A stretch of DNA of 35,928 nucleotides from Nitrosopumilus sp. H13 (GTDB lineage: Archaea > Thermoproteota > Nitrososphaeria > Nitrososphaerales > Nitrosopumilaceae), in assembly GCA_003724285.1 (NCBI GenBank), contig RHFB01000061.1, positions 1-35,928 of the forward strand. Direction: 5' to 3'. Position numbers and translations under genes: made by a program. Positions 16,444 through 23,553 of the stretch are shown here, one piece after another; the first letter of the stretch is position 1; each line of letters starts with the position of its first letter. Under the pieces are notes generated by a model. That model saw only the letters and a program-made list of their open reading frames with translations, was not told the origin of the DNA and made no database searches.

Positions 16444-17464
16444 AGCCTTCCCCGCCGTCGCCGCGCACAAGGAATATGCCTACCCATCCCTTCTCCGAGA
16501 ACTCTACCTTGTGGGCGTGAAACAGGTACTTGCCGGGATGCTCGTATGTGAACTCCATTATGCCGCGCTCTGTCTGCGAGAGGGTTATCATGTCGGTGTA
16601 AAATGACGGGACCACATCCGTGCCGGTGGGATAGTACTTGTACAGGTTGCCGTGCAGGTGAAAGTTGTTGATGGGATCAAACTCGACCATGTTTGCCACG
16701 TATATCCGCACAAGATCCCCCGCGTCTATCTGGATCGGGTGGTGCTGGTAGTAAAACGGGATTGTATTTGCCGCGTAAAAGTTGTTCTCGCCGTCAAAGT
16801 CCGTGTCAAGGCCGTTGAGCACCATTACCATCTCGTCGGCAGGCTCGCGTCCCTCCCTGGGATCCACTATGAACATCCCGTAGAGGCCGTGGACGATGTG
16901 CTCCTCTAGCGGCATTATATGGCAGTGGTACGGATGCACCCCGACTGGGCCTGCCTCAAACTCGTAGACAAAGCGCCCGCCGCTGCCGACCGGCTCAAAG
17001 ACGCCGTCCATTCCTGCGGGATGAATGCCGTGAAAGTGGATCGTGTGCGCCTTGGAGCCGTTGTTGATAAAGTTGATGCGCAAAAGATCCCCCTCTGTGG
17101 CGCGCAGCGTCGGCCCCGGAACGGTCCCGTTAAACGTCCACACGTTATAAAACACGCCGGGCGAGACCTCTTGGATCAGGTCGTCCCGGGCTATTATGGT
17201 AAAGTCCCTGACTGTCTGCCCCGTCTCAGATATGGACACGCGGCCGTACTCGAAATTCCTGAGAAACTCGTCTGGGTCAAACTCGACAGTCGAGGGGGTA
17301 TAAAGCGGGTCAAGCACGTCCCCGGACGTCTTTACTATGGCCCCGTTGTGGGTGACAAACGTGCGCACCTCTGTCTGGGCGTCTGAGATCATGGGGAGCG
17401 CGATGACTGCCGAGAGCCCGGCAACTAGTACGGCTGCAAGCACTGCCCTTGAGCGGCTAATCAA
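16433..17464 (-). CDS. Two-domain multicopper oxidase (type 1 copper in domain 1)
   Basis: The 343-residue protein has a signal peptide or anchor (residues 8-29) and two cupredoxin domains. All four His-X-His pairs of a trinuclear copper centre are present: His143/145 (HFH), His180/182 (HCH), His269/271 (HLH) and His316/318 (HAH). Cys181, His192 and Met197 supply type 1 copper in domain 1; domain 2 has Ala317 in place of the Cys. This pattern fits a small two-domain laccase-like oxidase better than a NirK nitrite reductase, which lacks the extra histidines. The TTG start follows a TTTAAATT box at 17489-17496. Possible roles are extracytoplasmic oxidation of metal ions, N-oxides or phenolics. 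Confidence 0.88.
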   Translation of the reverse strand: MISRSRAVLAAVLVAGLSAVIALPMISDAQTEVRTFVTHNGAIVKTSGDVLDPLYTPSTVEFDPDEFLRNFEYGRVSISETGQTVRDFTIIARDDLIQEVSPGVFYNVWTFNGTVPGPTLRATEGDLLRINFINNGSKAHTIHFHGIHPAGMDGVFEPVGSGGRFVYEFEAGPVGVHPYHCHIMPLEEHIVHGLYGMFIVDPREGREPADEMVMVLNGLDTDFDGENNFYAANTIPFYYQHHPIQIDAGDLVRIYVANMVEFDPINNFHLHGNLYKYYPTGTDVVPSFYTDMITLSQTERGIMEFTYEHPGKYLFHAHKVEFSEKGWVGIFLVRGDGGEGYGS

Positions 17465-17488
17465 GATACGGTTGGCTGGTTTTTTTGG

Positions 17489-17496
17489 AATTTAAA
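17489..17496 (-). promoter_or_regulatory. TATA box of the multicopper oxidase-ZIP operon
   Basis: TTTAAATT on the minus strand ends 25 nt before the TTG at 17464. A GTTTAAAC stretch at about 17550-17557 is the matching box for the divergent gene at 17581, so the two units share a region of about 115 bp. Confidence 0.55.
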
Positions 17497-17580
17497 CCAA
17501 GCTAAGTTTCTTAGTCCTGTCTAACTTTGTTACATCTGGCTAAAACTAGGTTTAAACAAAGGGGGCGCGACCTCTGACCT

Positions 17581-18066
17581 GTGAGGATTGGAGTCATGCT
17601 TGCAGTATCAGGCGTGCTGATAATAGCGGGGCTGGGCCTGCTTGTAGTTGGAAGCCAGGTGGTGCTAGAGGGGATAGTCCAGAATAGCGGGCCCGTCGGA
17701 GAGGGCATGGAACTGTCGGCGTCTGCAGACCTTGGACGGGACGTCGCATCCGGGGTGTTTGCAGTGCAGGTTGCCGAGTTTCAGGCAGGGGCGTTTCATG
17801 CCGAGCTGGCAGGGCCTTCCGGGATAGTTGCAAGTGTCGAGCTTGAGAAGAGTGCGCTCGAGGAAAAATTCGAGGCAGAGACCGGAACATATACGCTGAC
17901 TGTGAGCGGTTCTGGAGATCAGACGCATGTGATTGCCGCAGTCGGGCAGTCGCCTGATGCGGGCAAAAAGTCGCTTGGATTCACATCCGTGTACGTGCTA
18001 GTAGTCGGGATGGCGCTGTTTGGAGGAACCTGCGTATACGGCGTCTGGAAGCGGAGATCAGTTTAG
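17581..18066 (+). CDS. Small membrane protein with an extracytoplasmic domain
   Basis: The GTG start lies about 24 nt after a TTTAAACA box. The 161-residue product has an N-terminal membrane segment (about 4-24), an external domain of about 105 residues that looks beta-rich and has no cysteine ('VFAVQVAEFQAGAFHAEL', 'AETGTYTLTVSGSG'), a second membrane segment (about 135-153, 'VYVLVVGMALFGGTCVYGVW') and a short basic cytoplasmic end. I do not recognise the family. Its divergent placement beside the copper oxidase suggests a role at the cell envelope. It overlaps the convergent downstream gene by 9 bp. Confidence 0.75.
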   Translation: MRIGVMLAVSGVLIIAGLGLLVVGSQVVLEGIVQNSGPVGEGMELSASADLGRDVASGVFAVQVAEFQAGAFHAELAGPSGIVASVELEKSALEEKFEAETGTYTLTVSGSGDQTHVIAAVGQSPDAGKKSLGFTSVYVLVVGMALFGGTCVYGVWKRRSV

Positions 18067-18369
18067 GTAGCTGTCCATCTTTTCAAGGCCGCTTACTGCC
18101 GCGTCAAAGTTGGCTCCGTCTGCCACCACCGAATCGAGCTTGTCCGGGTCGGCTGCAAGCGTGTCCCGATCGCCGCTCCGGGTTACAAAGCCGTGCTCGA
18201 TGAGATAGGAGAGCCTTTCAAGAACTTCGGACTCTGGGATGGACTCTTTTTGGGCCAGATGCGAGCATTCTTTTGGCCCGTCTTCAAGCTCGGCAAGCAG
18301 CTGGGACGTCACTGGATCAAACATGCAATCTACTAGCTTGTCGCGGTCAAAAGAATCGCCCATTTTCAT
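18058..18369 (-). CDS. Winged-helix-like small protein, possible regulator
   Basis: The 103-residue product has a helix-turn-helix-like central part: 'FDPVTSQLLAELEDGPKECSHLAQKES' followed by 'SEVLERLSYLIEHGFVTRSG', the layout of ArsR/MarR-type winged helices with the wing near 'VTRSGDRDTL'. A short acidic C-terminal region follows. There is no metal-binding Cys-X-Cys motif of the classic ArsR type, only Cys15 and Cys35. Starts at 18369 (ATG) or 18363 (ATG); the TATA-like GTTATAAATC at 18387-18396 favours 18363 by spacing. It is near metal transport genes, which makes it a candidate local regulator, but that is only context. Confidence 0.7.
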   Translation of the reverse strand: MKMGDSFDRDKLVDCMFDPVTSQLLAELEDGPKECSHLAQKESIPESEVLERLSYLIEHGFVTRSGDRDTLAADPDKLDSVVADGANFDAAVSGLEKMDSYLN

Positions 18370-18399
18370 GTGTCAGCTGGGCCTGAGATTTATAACTTT

Positions 18400-18414
18400 A
18401 CACACACACACACA
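18400..18414. repeat. AC dinucleotide repeat in a divergent promoter region
   Basis: Seven AC units plus one A form a simple repeat directly upstream of the TATA box of the winged-helix gene, in the place of the TFB-recognition element. It also lies just upstream of the small gene at 18446. Length changes here could alter promoter strength. Confidence 0.8.
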
Positions 18415-18445
18415 AGATAAGTAGGAAGGGGGAATACCAGACCAC

Positions 18446-18598
18446 ATGCAAAAGATGTGCGGCAGGGATCCGTCAGGCAAGGGGGAGCACTGCTTTTGCT
18501 CTGACATTGACGCCCAGCGCGGCGTCAAAAAGTGCTGCAGATGCGGCCAGTGGAATGTCGGGGGAAGCAACTGGACTAGTGACGAGGATTTCAGATAA
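18446..18598 (+). CDS. 50-residue Cys-rich protein, putative zinc-binding
   Basis: The ATG at 18446 opens a 50-codon frame ending at TAA 18598: [11 protein letters not shown]..., then CFCSDI, then [10 protein letters not shown] and a polar end (TSDEDFR). It has six cysteines at positions 5, 16, 18, 30, 31 and 33, plus His15, enough for one zinc site. The spacing of CRCGQW resembles half of a zinc ribbon. A weak AT-rich element (AAGATAAGTA) lies about 24 nt upstream. The frame is too short to be sure from composition alone, but clustered cysteines and a fitting start make it more likely real than not. It lies between the divergent regulator-like gene and rps13. Confidence 0.5.
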   Translation: MQKMCGRDPSGKGEHCFCSDIDAQRGVKKCCRCGQWNVGGSNWTSDEDFR

Positions 18599-18734
18599 GC
18601 CTTGGGGGCTGCCAGATACATGCCATACATCATGCAAAAATACTTCAATGCCGGCTCTTGACATTGCACATATTCCGAGATCTTATTTTACGCCTAGCAT
18701 GGTTTTTATCGGGGGTTTTTGGATTTTGGAATAC

Positions 18735-19331
18735 TTGAGCAGTCAGGAATACAGGCACATAGTGAGGATCGTGGGAAACGACATTCCCGGAGAGAAAAAG
18801 CTGCTTGTGGGACTGACCCAGATAAAGGGTGTGGGATTCAACTTTGCAACCGCCGTCTGCGACTCGCTAAAGATCAACACGAATTCAAGCATTGGCAATC
18901 TCTCAGAGGAGAACGTCCAGTCCATTGAAAAGATAATTACCGATCCGATCGGGGGAAACTTTCCTACATGGTTTCTCAACAGGCAAAAGGACATAGAGAC
19001 CGGCAAGGACATCCACCTGCTGACATCAGACATTCCATTTACGCTTAGAAACGACATAGAGAGGGAGAGGATTACTGCCAGCTGGCGCGGTTACCGCCAT
19101 CTCAGCGGACTCAAGGTCAGGGGACAGAGGACGCGCACAAGCGGCAGAAAGGGCGGCGCCGTTGGAGTCGCAAAGGGCGGACTGGTAGCTCCAAAGAAGG
19201 ATGGCGCAGCAGCAGAGCCTGTAGCAGATGCGGCAGCAGATCCTGCGGAGAAAAAGGACGCGCCTGCGGACGGGAAAAAGGAAGCTCCTGCAGAGGGGAA
19301 AAAGGAAGCTCCTGCGGAGAAGAAAAAGTAG
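18735..19331 (+). CDS. rps13: Ribosomal protein S13 (archaeal uS13) with Lys/Ala/Pro-rich tail
   Basis: This small-subunit head protein contacts tRNA and the large subunit. The body matches archaeal S13: '[29 protein letters not shown]', '[20 protein letters not shown]', and '[26 protein letters not shown]'. The frame is open far upstream, so the start must be chosen: TTG at 18735 gives [12 protein letters not shown], the usual length, and fits a TTTTTATC box at 18702-18709; TTG 18726 and ATG 18699 are alternatives. The last 45 or so residues are an extension with three tandem eight-residue units ([24 protein letters not shown]). The stop lies 9 bp before rps4. Confidence 0.9.
   Translation: MSSQEYRHIVRIVGNDIPGEKKLLVGLTQIKGVGFNFATAVCDSLKINTNSSIGNLSEENVQSIEKIITDPIGGNFPTWFLNRQKDIETGKDIHLLTSDIPFTLRNDIERERITASWRGYRHLSGLKVRGQRTRTSGRKGGAVGVAKGGLVAPKKDGAAAEPVADAAADPAEKKDAPADGKKEAPAEGKKEAPAEKKK
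19248..19322 (+). repeat. 24-bp tandem repeat in the S13 tail
   Basis: About three copies of a 24-bp unit encode the eight-residue Lys-Lys-Glu/Asp-Ala-Pro-Ala-Glu/Asp-Gly pattern at the end of rps13. The last two units are almost identical in DNA. Confidence 0.7.
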
Positions 19332-19340
19332 GCGTGTAAG

Positions 19341-20093
19341 ATGGGAGATCCGAAATATCCGCGCAGAGTCTGGAGAAAGCCAAAGAGACCTCTTAATTAT
19401 GATCTAAAGATGGAGGAGCTAAAGACCCTTGGCACGTTTGGACTCCGGACAAAAAGAGAGCTGTGGAAGGCGCACACAGAGCTGTCCCGCGTGAGGCACC
19501 AGGCGCGCTCGTTGCTTGCACTAAGGCAGGAGGTCAGGGAGGAGAAAGAGCCGATACTCATGAAATCGCTTGAAAGAATAGGGCTGGTAAGCTCTGGTTC
19601 CACGCTTGATGACGTGCTGAATCTCAACGTATACGATCTGCTTGCACGCAGGCTTCAGACCATAGTTACAAACAAGCTCGGATTCAAGACGCCGTACCAG
19701 GCAAGACAGGCAGTCATACACGGACACATCATGATAGGTGAGAGAAGGGTGGACATTCCGTCATACACTGTTACAGTTGATGAAGAGCCCAAGATTCACT
19801 TTACGGCAGAGTCCAAGATACCGCAGATGCTAGAGGCAGAGGCGTCTGCAAAGCAGGCCAAAGATTCTGAATCCGCGCAGGCAGATGCGGCGGCAGAGTC
19901 TGAATCTACGCCGGCAGGCACACCAGCAGAGTCAAAACCTATGCAGGCAGATACGCCAGCTGCACCAGCAGAGTCTGAATCCACGCCGGCAGAGTCAAAA
20001 CCTACGCAGGCAGATACGCCAGCTGCACCAGCAGAGTCTGAATCCACGCCGGTCGAAGATCCAAAAGCCCCTGACGCGGCTCAGAACCCATAG
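19341..20093 (+). CDS. rps4: Ribosomal protein S4 (archaeal uS4) with disordered tail
   Basis: S4 is a primary 16S rRNA binder in small-subunit assembly. Residues 1-165 form the normal protein: MGDPKYPRRVWRKPKRP, 'ELWKAHTELSRVRHQARSLLAL', and the S4 RNA-binding domain 'LARRLQTIVTNKLGFKTPYQARQAVIHGHIMIGERRVDIPSYTV' (split here across its loops). From about residue 166 onward it carries an Ala/Pro/Glu/Ser tail of some 85 residues, acidic and clearly low complexity, unlike the basic body. It follows rps13 by 9 bp in the usual archaeal order, but rps11 and rpoD do not follow; glmS does. Confidence 0.92.
   Translation: MGDPKYPRRVWRKPKRPLNYDLKMEELKTLGTFGLRTKRELWKAHTELSRVRHQARSLLALRQEVREEKEPILMKSLERIGLVSSGSTLDDVLNLNVYDLLARRLQTIVTNKLGFKTPYQARQAVIHGHIMIGERRVDIPSYTVTVDEEPKIHFTAESKIPQMLEAEASAKQAKDSESAQADAAAESESTPAGTPAESKPMQADTPAAPAESESTPAESKPTQADTPAAPAESESTPVEDPKAPDAAQNP
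19926..20051 (+). repeat. 63-bp tandem duplication in the S4 tail
   Basis: Two adjacent 63-bp units (19926-19988 and 19989-20051) differ at one position only and encode a 21-residue unit rich in Ala, Pro, Glu and Ser. A partial related unit precedes them. Near identity at DNA level points to a recent duplication and likely length variation between strains. Confidence 0.85.
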
Positions 20094-20133
20094 ACATATC
20101 AGTAAATAACCCCTTTCAGATACACGATATAAC

Positions 20134-21891
20134 ATGTGTTCTATAATCGGCTATCGCGGAAAAGGAGCCGCCGCCCCGGTAATCGTAAGCGGACTCGGCA
20201 GGATGGAGTACCGCGGGTACGACAGTGTCGGAGTTGCCACAGAGTCCGAGAATAAGATAAATCTCAAAAAGGGCGCCGGCAGGGTGGCAGAAGTCAACCT
20301 CAAGATCGGACTTGATGCGCTTCCCGGAACCACGGGAATAGGTCACACACGGTGGGCCACACACGGCAAGGTGACAGACGCCAATGCCCACCCACATTCA
20401 AGTAATTCCGGCAGCATTGCAATAGTGCACAACGGAATCATCGAGAACTTTGAGGAGCTAAAGAGCAGCTTGGGCGCGCAAGGGTACACATTTGAGAGTG
20501 AGACTGACACGGAGGTGATTGCAAACCTGCTGCAAAAAAACCATGACGCATCAGGCAGTGTCAAGGAGGCAGTGATGAAGACGGTCTCGGAGATAGAGGG
20601 CCATTATGCCTTTGTGGCGATGTTCGAAGACGGCCAGCTTGCAGCCGCCAGATTCCACGAGCCGCTCATACTGGGAATAGGACAAGACGACTTGTTCCTG
20701 TCAAGCGACGTCCTCGGATTCATCGAGTATACCGACGATGCCGTATACATGAAGGACGGCAGCTTTGCAATGCTGGAGGGCGGCAAGTTCCAGATATTTG
20801 ACTTTGATGGGACCGATGCAAGCTACGAGGTCACAAAGGTATCAAAGGAGTTCGGAGACGCGTACAAGGGCGACTATGCCCACTTTACGCTAAAGGAGAT
20901 CTACGAGCAGCCAGAGACCGTCATGAGGGCAGGCGAAAAGACCGCAGATGCAATCAAGGCAGCCGCATCCCGCATCCGGGACACAAAAAGCATCTATGTG
21001 ACTGGAAGCGGCACCAGCTACAACGCAGCCCTGCTTGCAAAGCAGATCCTCTCAAGGTATGCAAAGATAAAGGTAGAGCCCATCATCTCAAGCGAGCTCC
21101 CGTTCTCACCTGATATCATCGAGTCCGGCTCTGTCCTTGTCGCAATGTCGCAAAGCGGCGAGAGCGCCGACGTGCTAGAGGCAGTCAGGATTGCAAAGCA
21201 GGCAGACTGCAGTATCATATCCATAGTAAACCTCACATCCTCGTCGCTTGCGCGCGAGTCCGACGTGGTGATAGGCATGAACTGCGGCCCGGAGATAGGG
21301 GTGGCCGCCACCAAGAGCTTTACTGCACAGCTTGCAATACTGTACAAGCTTGCAGAGCAGCTTGGCGGCAAGACAGGCGCGGACTTTGGCGGCATCTCCG
21401 AGTCCATGCTAGAGATGCTGGAGAATCCGACTACCATACAGCAGATAGCAGGCAAGCTGCGCGACGTCTCGGACATATACGTGCTAGGCCGCGGCATCCA
21501 CTATCCGATTGCAATCGAGGCCGCATTAAAGCTCAAGGAGCTCACATACATACACGCCGAAGGCATTGCAGGCGGCGAGCTAAAGCACGGGCCGCTTGCC
21601 CTGATGGACTCGAGCGCGTTTGTAATAGTCATCAACCCAGACGACACGACCTATTCGGACACGCTTACCAGCGCGCGCGAGATCAGGGCCCGTGGCGCAA
21701 AGATAATCGGCATCTCTGATCTCCAAAGCGACGTGTACGACTATTGGATAAAGATTCCAGACTCTGGGGAAGAGGCATACCCCATACTTGAGATGGTCCC
21801 AATCCAGCTGCTCTCATACTATGCGGCGCTTGAAAAGGACACGGATCCCGACTATCCGAGAAATCTGGCAAAATCAGTCACCGTAAAGTAA
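20134..21891 (+). CDS. glmS: Glutamine-fructose-6-phosphate aminotransferase
   Basis: GlmS makes glucosamine-6-phosphate from fructose-6-phosphate and glutamine, feeding UDP-GlcNAc and surface glycans. The 585 residues are full length. The glutaminase domain starts at Cys2 (MCSIIGYRG), with RMEYRGYDSVGVAT and HTRWATHG. Two SIS sugar-isomerase domains follow, with 'VTGSGTSYNAALLAKQ', 'SQSGESADVLEAV', and 'LGRGIHYPIAIEAALKLKELTYIHAEG' near the C-terminus. The ATG follows an AT-rich element (AAATAAC) about 24 nt upstream. The 3' end overlaps the convergent cobT gene by 14 bp. With many exported, probably glycosylated proteins nearby, supply of amino sugars is a sensible context. Confidence 0.95.
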   Translation: MCSIIGYRGKGAAAPVIVSGLGRMEYRGYDSVGVATESENKINLKKGAGRVAEVNLKIGLDALPGTTGIGHTRWATHGKVTDANAHPHSSNSGSIAIVHNGIIENFEELKSSLGAQGYTFESETDTEVIANLLQKNHDASGSVKEAVMKTVSEIEGHYAFVAMFEDGQLAAARFHEPLILGIGQDDLFLSSDVLGFIEYTDDAVYMKDGSFAMLEGGKFQIFDFDGTDASYEVTKVSKEFGDAYKGDYAHFTLKEIYEQPETVMRAGEKTADAIKAAASRIRDTKSIYVTGSGTSYNAALLAKQILSRYAKIKVEPIISSELPFSPDIIESGSVLVAMSQSGESADVLEAVRIAKQADCSIISIVNLTSSSLARESDVVIGMNCGPEIGVAATKSFTAQLAILYKLAEQLGGKTGADFGGISESMLEMLENPTTIQQIAGKLRDVSDIYVLGRGIHYPIAIEAALKLKELTYIHAEGIAGGELKHGPLALMDSSAFVIVINPDDTTYSDTLTSAREIRARGAKIIGISDLQSDVYDYWIKIPDSGEEAYPILEMVPIQLLSYYAALEKDTDPDYPRNLAKSVTVK

Positions 21892-22939
21892 GGCGCAGGT
21901 ATTCTTTTTCTGCCGCGTCCCGGAACTCTTTTGGGCCGTTCCCGGTACGCAGCATGTATGACATGATGCTGCCTCCCGCGCCCACGCCCTCTTTTGCAAA
22001 CCCCTCTGCAAACGCACGGAGTCCGGCATGCCGTGACTTTTCCAGTCCGGGATCCACTGCCACTGCCGGAATGTCTGCCACGCTCTGCACCAGCTCGCCA
22101 AAGTTTGCAGTCGGGTCGTCTGCCACATACGCAGTAGTCACGACTGCCGCATTCTCCTTGCGAAACCCCATGCTTGATGCAAACGCCAGGACTGCCGCCA
22201 TCTGCGTCCCTCCTGCCAGCACAACGCGCGAGACCTCTGATGCGGAGCAGAGCATTCCCGCGACAAGCGGGATCATCGGATCCCCTACTGTTGCAACCAC
22301 GTCGCCGGGCTTTTCAGAGTCAAGTCTTTCTAGCGCGGCGCCTGCGGTCTTGTTTTTCAGGTCCACCGGGTTTTCAGGGATGCTAGAGCTGACGCGCGCC
22401 TCGAATCCGAGCGCCCGCAGCACTGCTAGCGCCGTGGTGGTGCCTGCAGGAATGCTCTCGCCGATTACCAGACAGTCGGCAAGCGATGCAAGGCGTCTGC
22501 CAAGTATCATTCCATAATCCACAGCGCGGGTGAGCTGATCTCTTGTCATGGCATCCTCAGTTGTAATGTCCCGGCCCGGCTGCAGTCCCGTCTCTACAAA
22601 CGGAAGCTGCGGGACTATCTTGCCTCCCGCGTTTATGGCCAGGTGCGGTATGCCGGCAGACTCGAGCGCCGTCCTTGTCAGCAGTCCGGGAGTCGGCTTG
22701 CCGTCGGGAGTCATGGGAATCTGGTCTATCACCTTGCAGTGGCCGTAGTGGAGGTATTCGGCATCTGCTGGCGGCGTAAACTGCATTGTATCCGGGCTTG
22801 CTCCAGCTATGGTAATCCCGGGAATGCGGCACGTCTCCGTGTACGACATTACAAGCGAGAAGAGAAACCTTCCCGGGCGCACGGCATCCAAAAAGTCGCG
22901 GCCCCTTCCGTCGTCTGCAAGCATCCTGATACCTTCCAA
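21878..22939 (-). CDS. cobT: Archaeal CobT-family phosphoribosyltransferase
   Basis: The family acts on nicotinate mononucleotide and the lower-ligand base in cobamide nucleotide-loop assembly. The 353-residue product reads well against the archaeal branch, with 'ITIAGASPDTMQFTPPADAEYLHYG', 'PTPGLLTRTAL', 'LADCLVIGESIPAGTTTALAVL', 'GDVVATVGDPMIPLVAGML' and 'VLAGGTQMAAVLA', typical of this group. The TTG at 22939 lies 2 bp after the stop of the hydrolase gene; an in-frame ATG at 22924 is an alternative start. It is last in an nnrE-hydrolase-cobT operon. A cobalamin supply would serve B12-dependent enzymes such as the radical SAM protein at 7.8-9.4 kb. Confidence 0.85.
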   Translation of the reverse strand: MEGIRMLADDGRGRDFLDAVRPGRFLFSLVMSYTETCRIPGITIAGASPDTMQFTPPADAEYLHYGHCKVIDQIPMTPDGKPTPGLLTRTALESAGIPHLAINAGGKIVPQLPFVETGLQPGRDITTEDAMTRDQLTRAVDYGMILGRRLASLADCLVIGESIPAGTTTALAVLRALGFEARVSSSIPENPVDLKNKTAGAALERLDSEKPGDVVATVGDPMIPLVAGMLCSASEVSRVVLAGGTQMAAVLAFASSMGFRKENAAVVTTAYVADDPTANFGELVQSVADIPAVAVDPGLEKSRHAGLRAFAEGFAKEGVGAGGSIMSYMLRTGNGPKEFRDAAEKEYLRLTLR

Positions 22940-22941
22940 GA

Positions 22942-23553
22942 TTACTGCCCCATCATCTGGATGAACTGCTGTTCTGTGCGCCTTTGCATCACGTGATTTG
23001 TCGCCTTTTCGCCGCCGATCGTAGACGTCGGAGAGCCGCCATAATTGTGCCCCGGATACAGCACGAGCGAGTCATCAAGATCATACAGCACGTCAAAGAG
23101 GCTGCGGTACAGATCCTTTGCGCTTCCTCCGGGCAGGTCCACCCTGCCGCAGTTTCCTACAAAGAGCGTGTCGCCAGAAAATATCTTGCCGTCCCCCACG
23201 AGGCAGATGCTGTCAGCAGAATGCCCCGGAGTATGGAGCACCAGCAGCTTGGAGCTGCCAAACCCGATGCTGTCGCCGTCTTTTACCGCCATGTCGTGTT
23301 CTAGCTCCGAGGATTTGTGCTGTATAATTTGAGCCCCGGTGGATTCCTTGATCTCCTTGTTTCCAAGCGTGTGATCAAAGTGGTGGTGCGTGTTTACAAT
23401 GTACTTTACATTCAGGCCGTCTTTTTTGATCACCTCTGCAAGCCCCTCGAGATCCCAGGAGGGATCAATTACTATTGCCTCGTTTGTGTCCTCATCTGCA
23501 ACCACGTATGCAAAGTTCTGCATCGAACCCACCTGTATCTGGTGCACCCTCAC
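22942..23553 (-). CDS. Metallo-beta-lactamase-fold hydrolase (glyoxalase II/ETHE1-like)
   Basis: The open frame starts at 23673, but the GTG at 23553 overlaps the nnrE stop as GTGA and gives a standard 203-residue domain starting MRVHQIQVGSMQNFAYVV. Metal ligands are His56, His58, Asp60 and His61 (THHHFDH), a His in LHTPGHSADSI, an Asp in FSGDTLFVG, and a His in LYPGHNYGG. The CGRVDLPGG stretch and the short C-terminus resemble hydroxyacylglutathione hydrolases and persulfide dioxygenases. Archaea of this type lack glutathione, so the true thioester or persulfide substrate is unknown. Confidence 0.88.
   Translation of the reverse strand: MRVHQIQVGSMQNFAYVVADEDTNEAIVIDPSWDLEGLAEVIKKDGLNVKYIVNTHHHFDHTLGNKEIKESTGAQIIQHKSSELEHDMAVKDGDSIGFGSSKLLVLHTPGHSADSICLVGDGKIFSGDTLFVGNCGRVDLPGGSAKDLYRSLFDVLYDLDDSLVLYPGHNYGGSPTSTIGGEKATNHVMQRRTEQQFIQMMGQ

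Noticed and set aside
16433-17464. Copper nitrite reductase (NirK)
   Set aside because: The two-domain size fits, but the additional His pairs 143/145, 269/271 and 316/318 with HCH complete a trinuclear cluster, which NirK does not have.
19926-20051. CRISPR-like or mobile repeat
   Set aside because: The units are directly adjacent, 63 bp, in frame and encode the S4 tail; there are no spacers.
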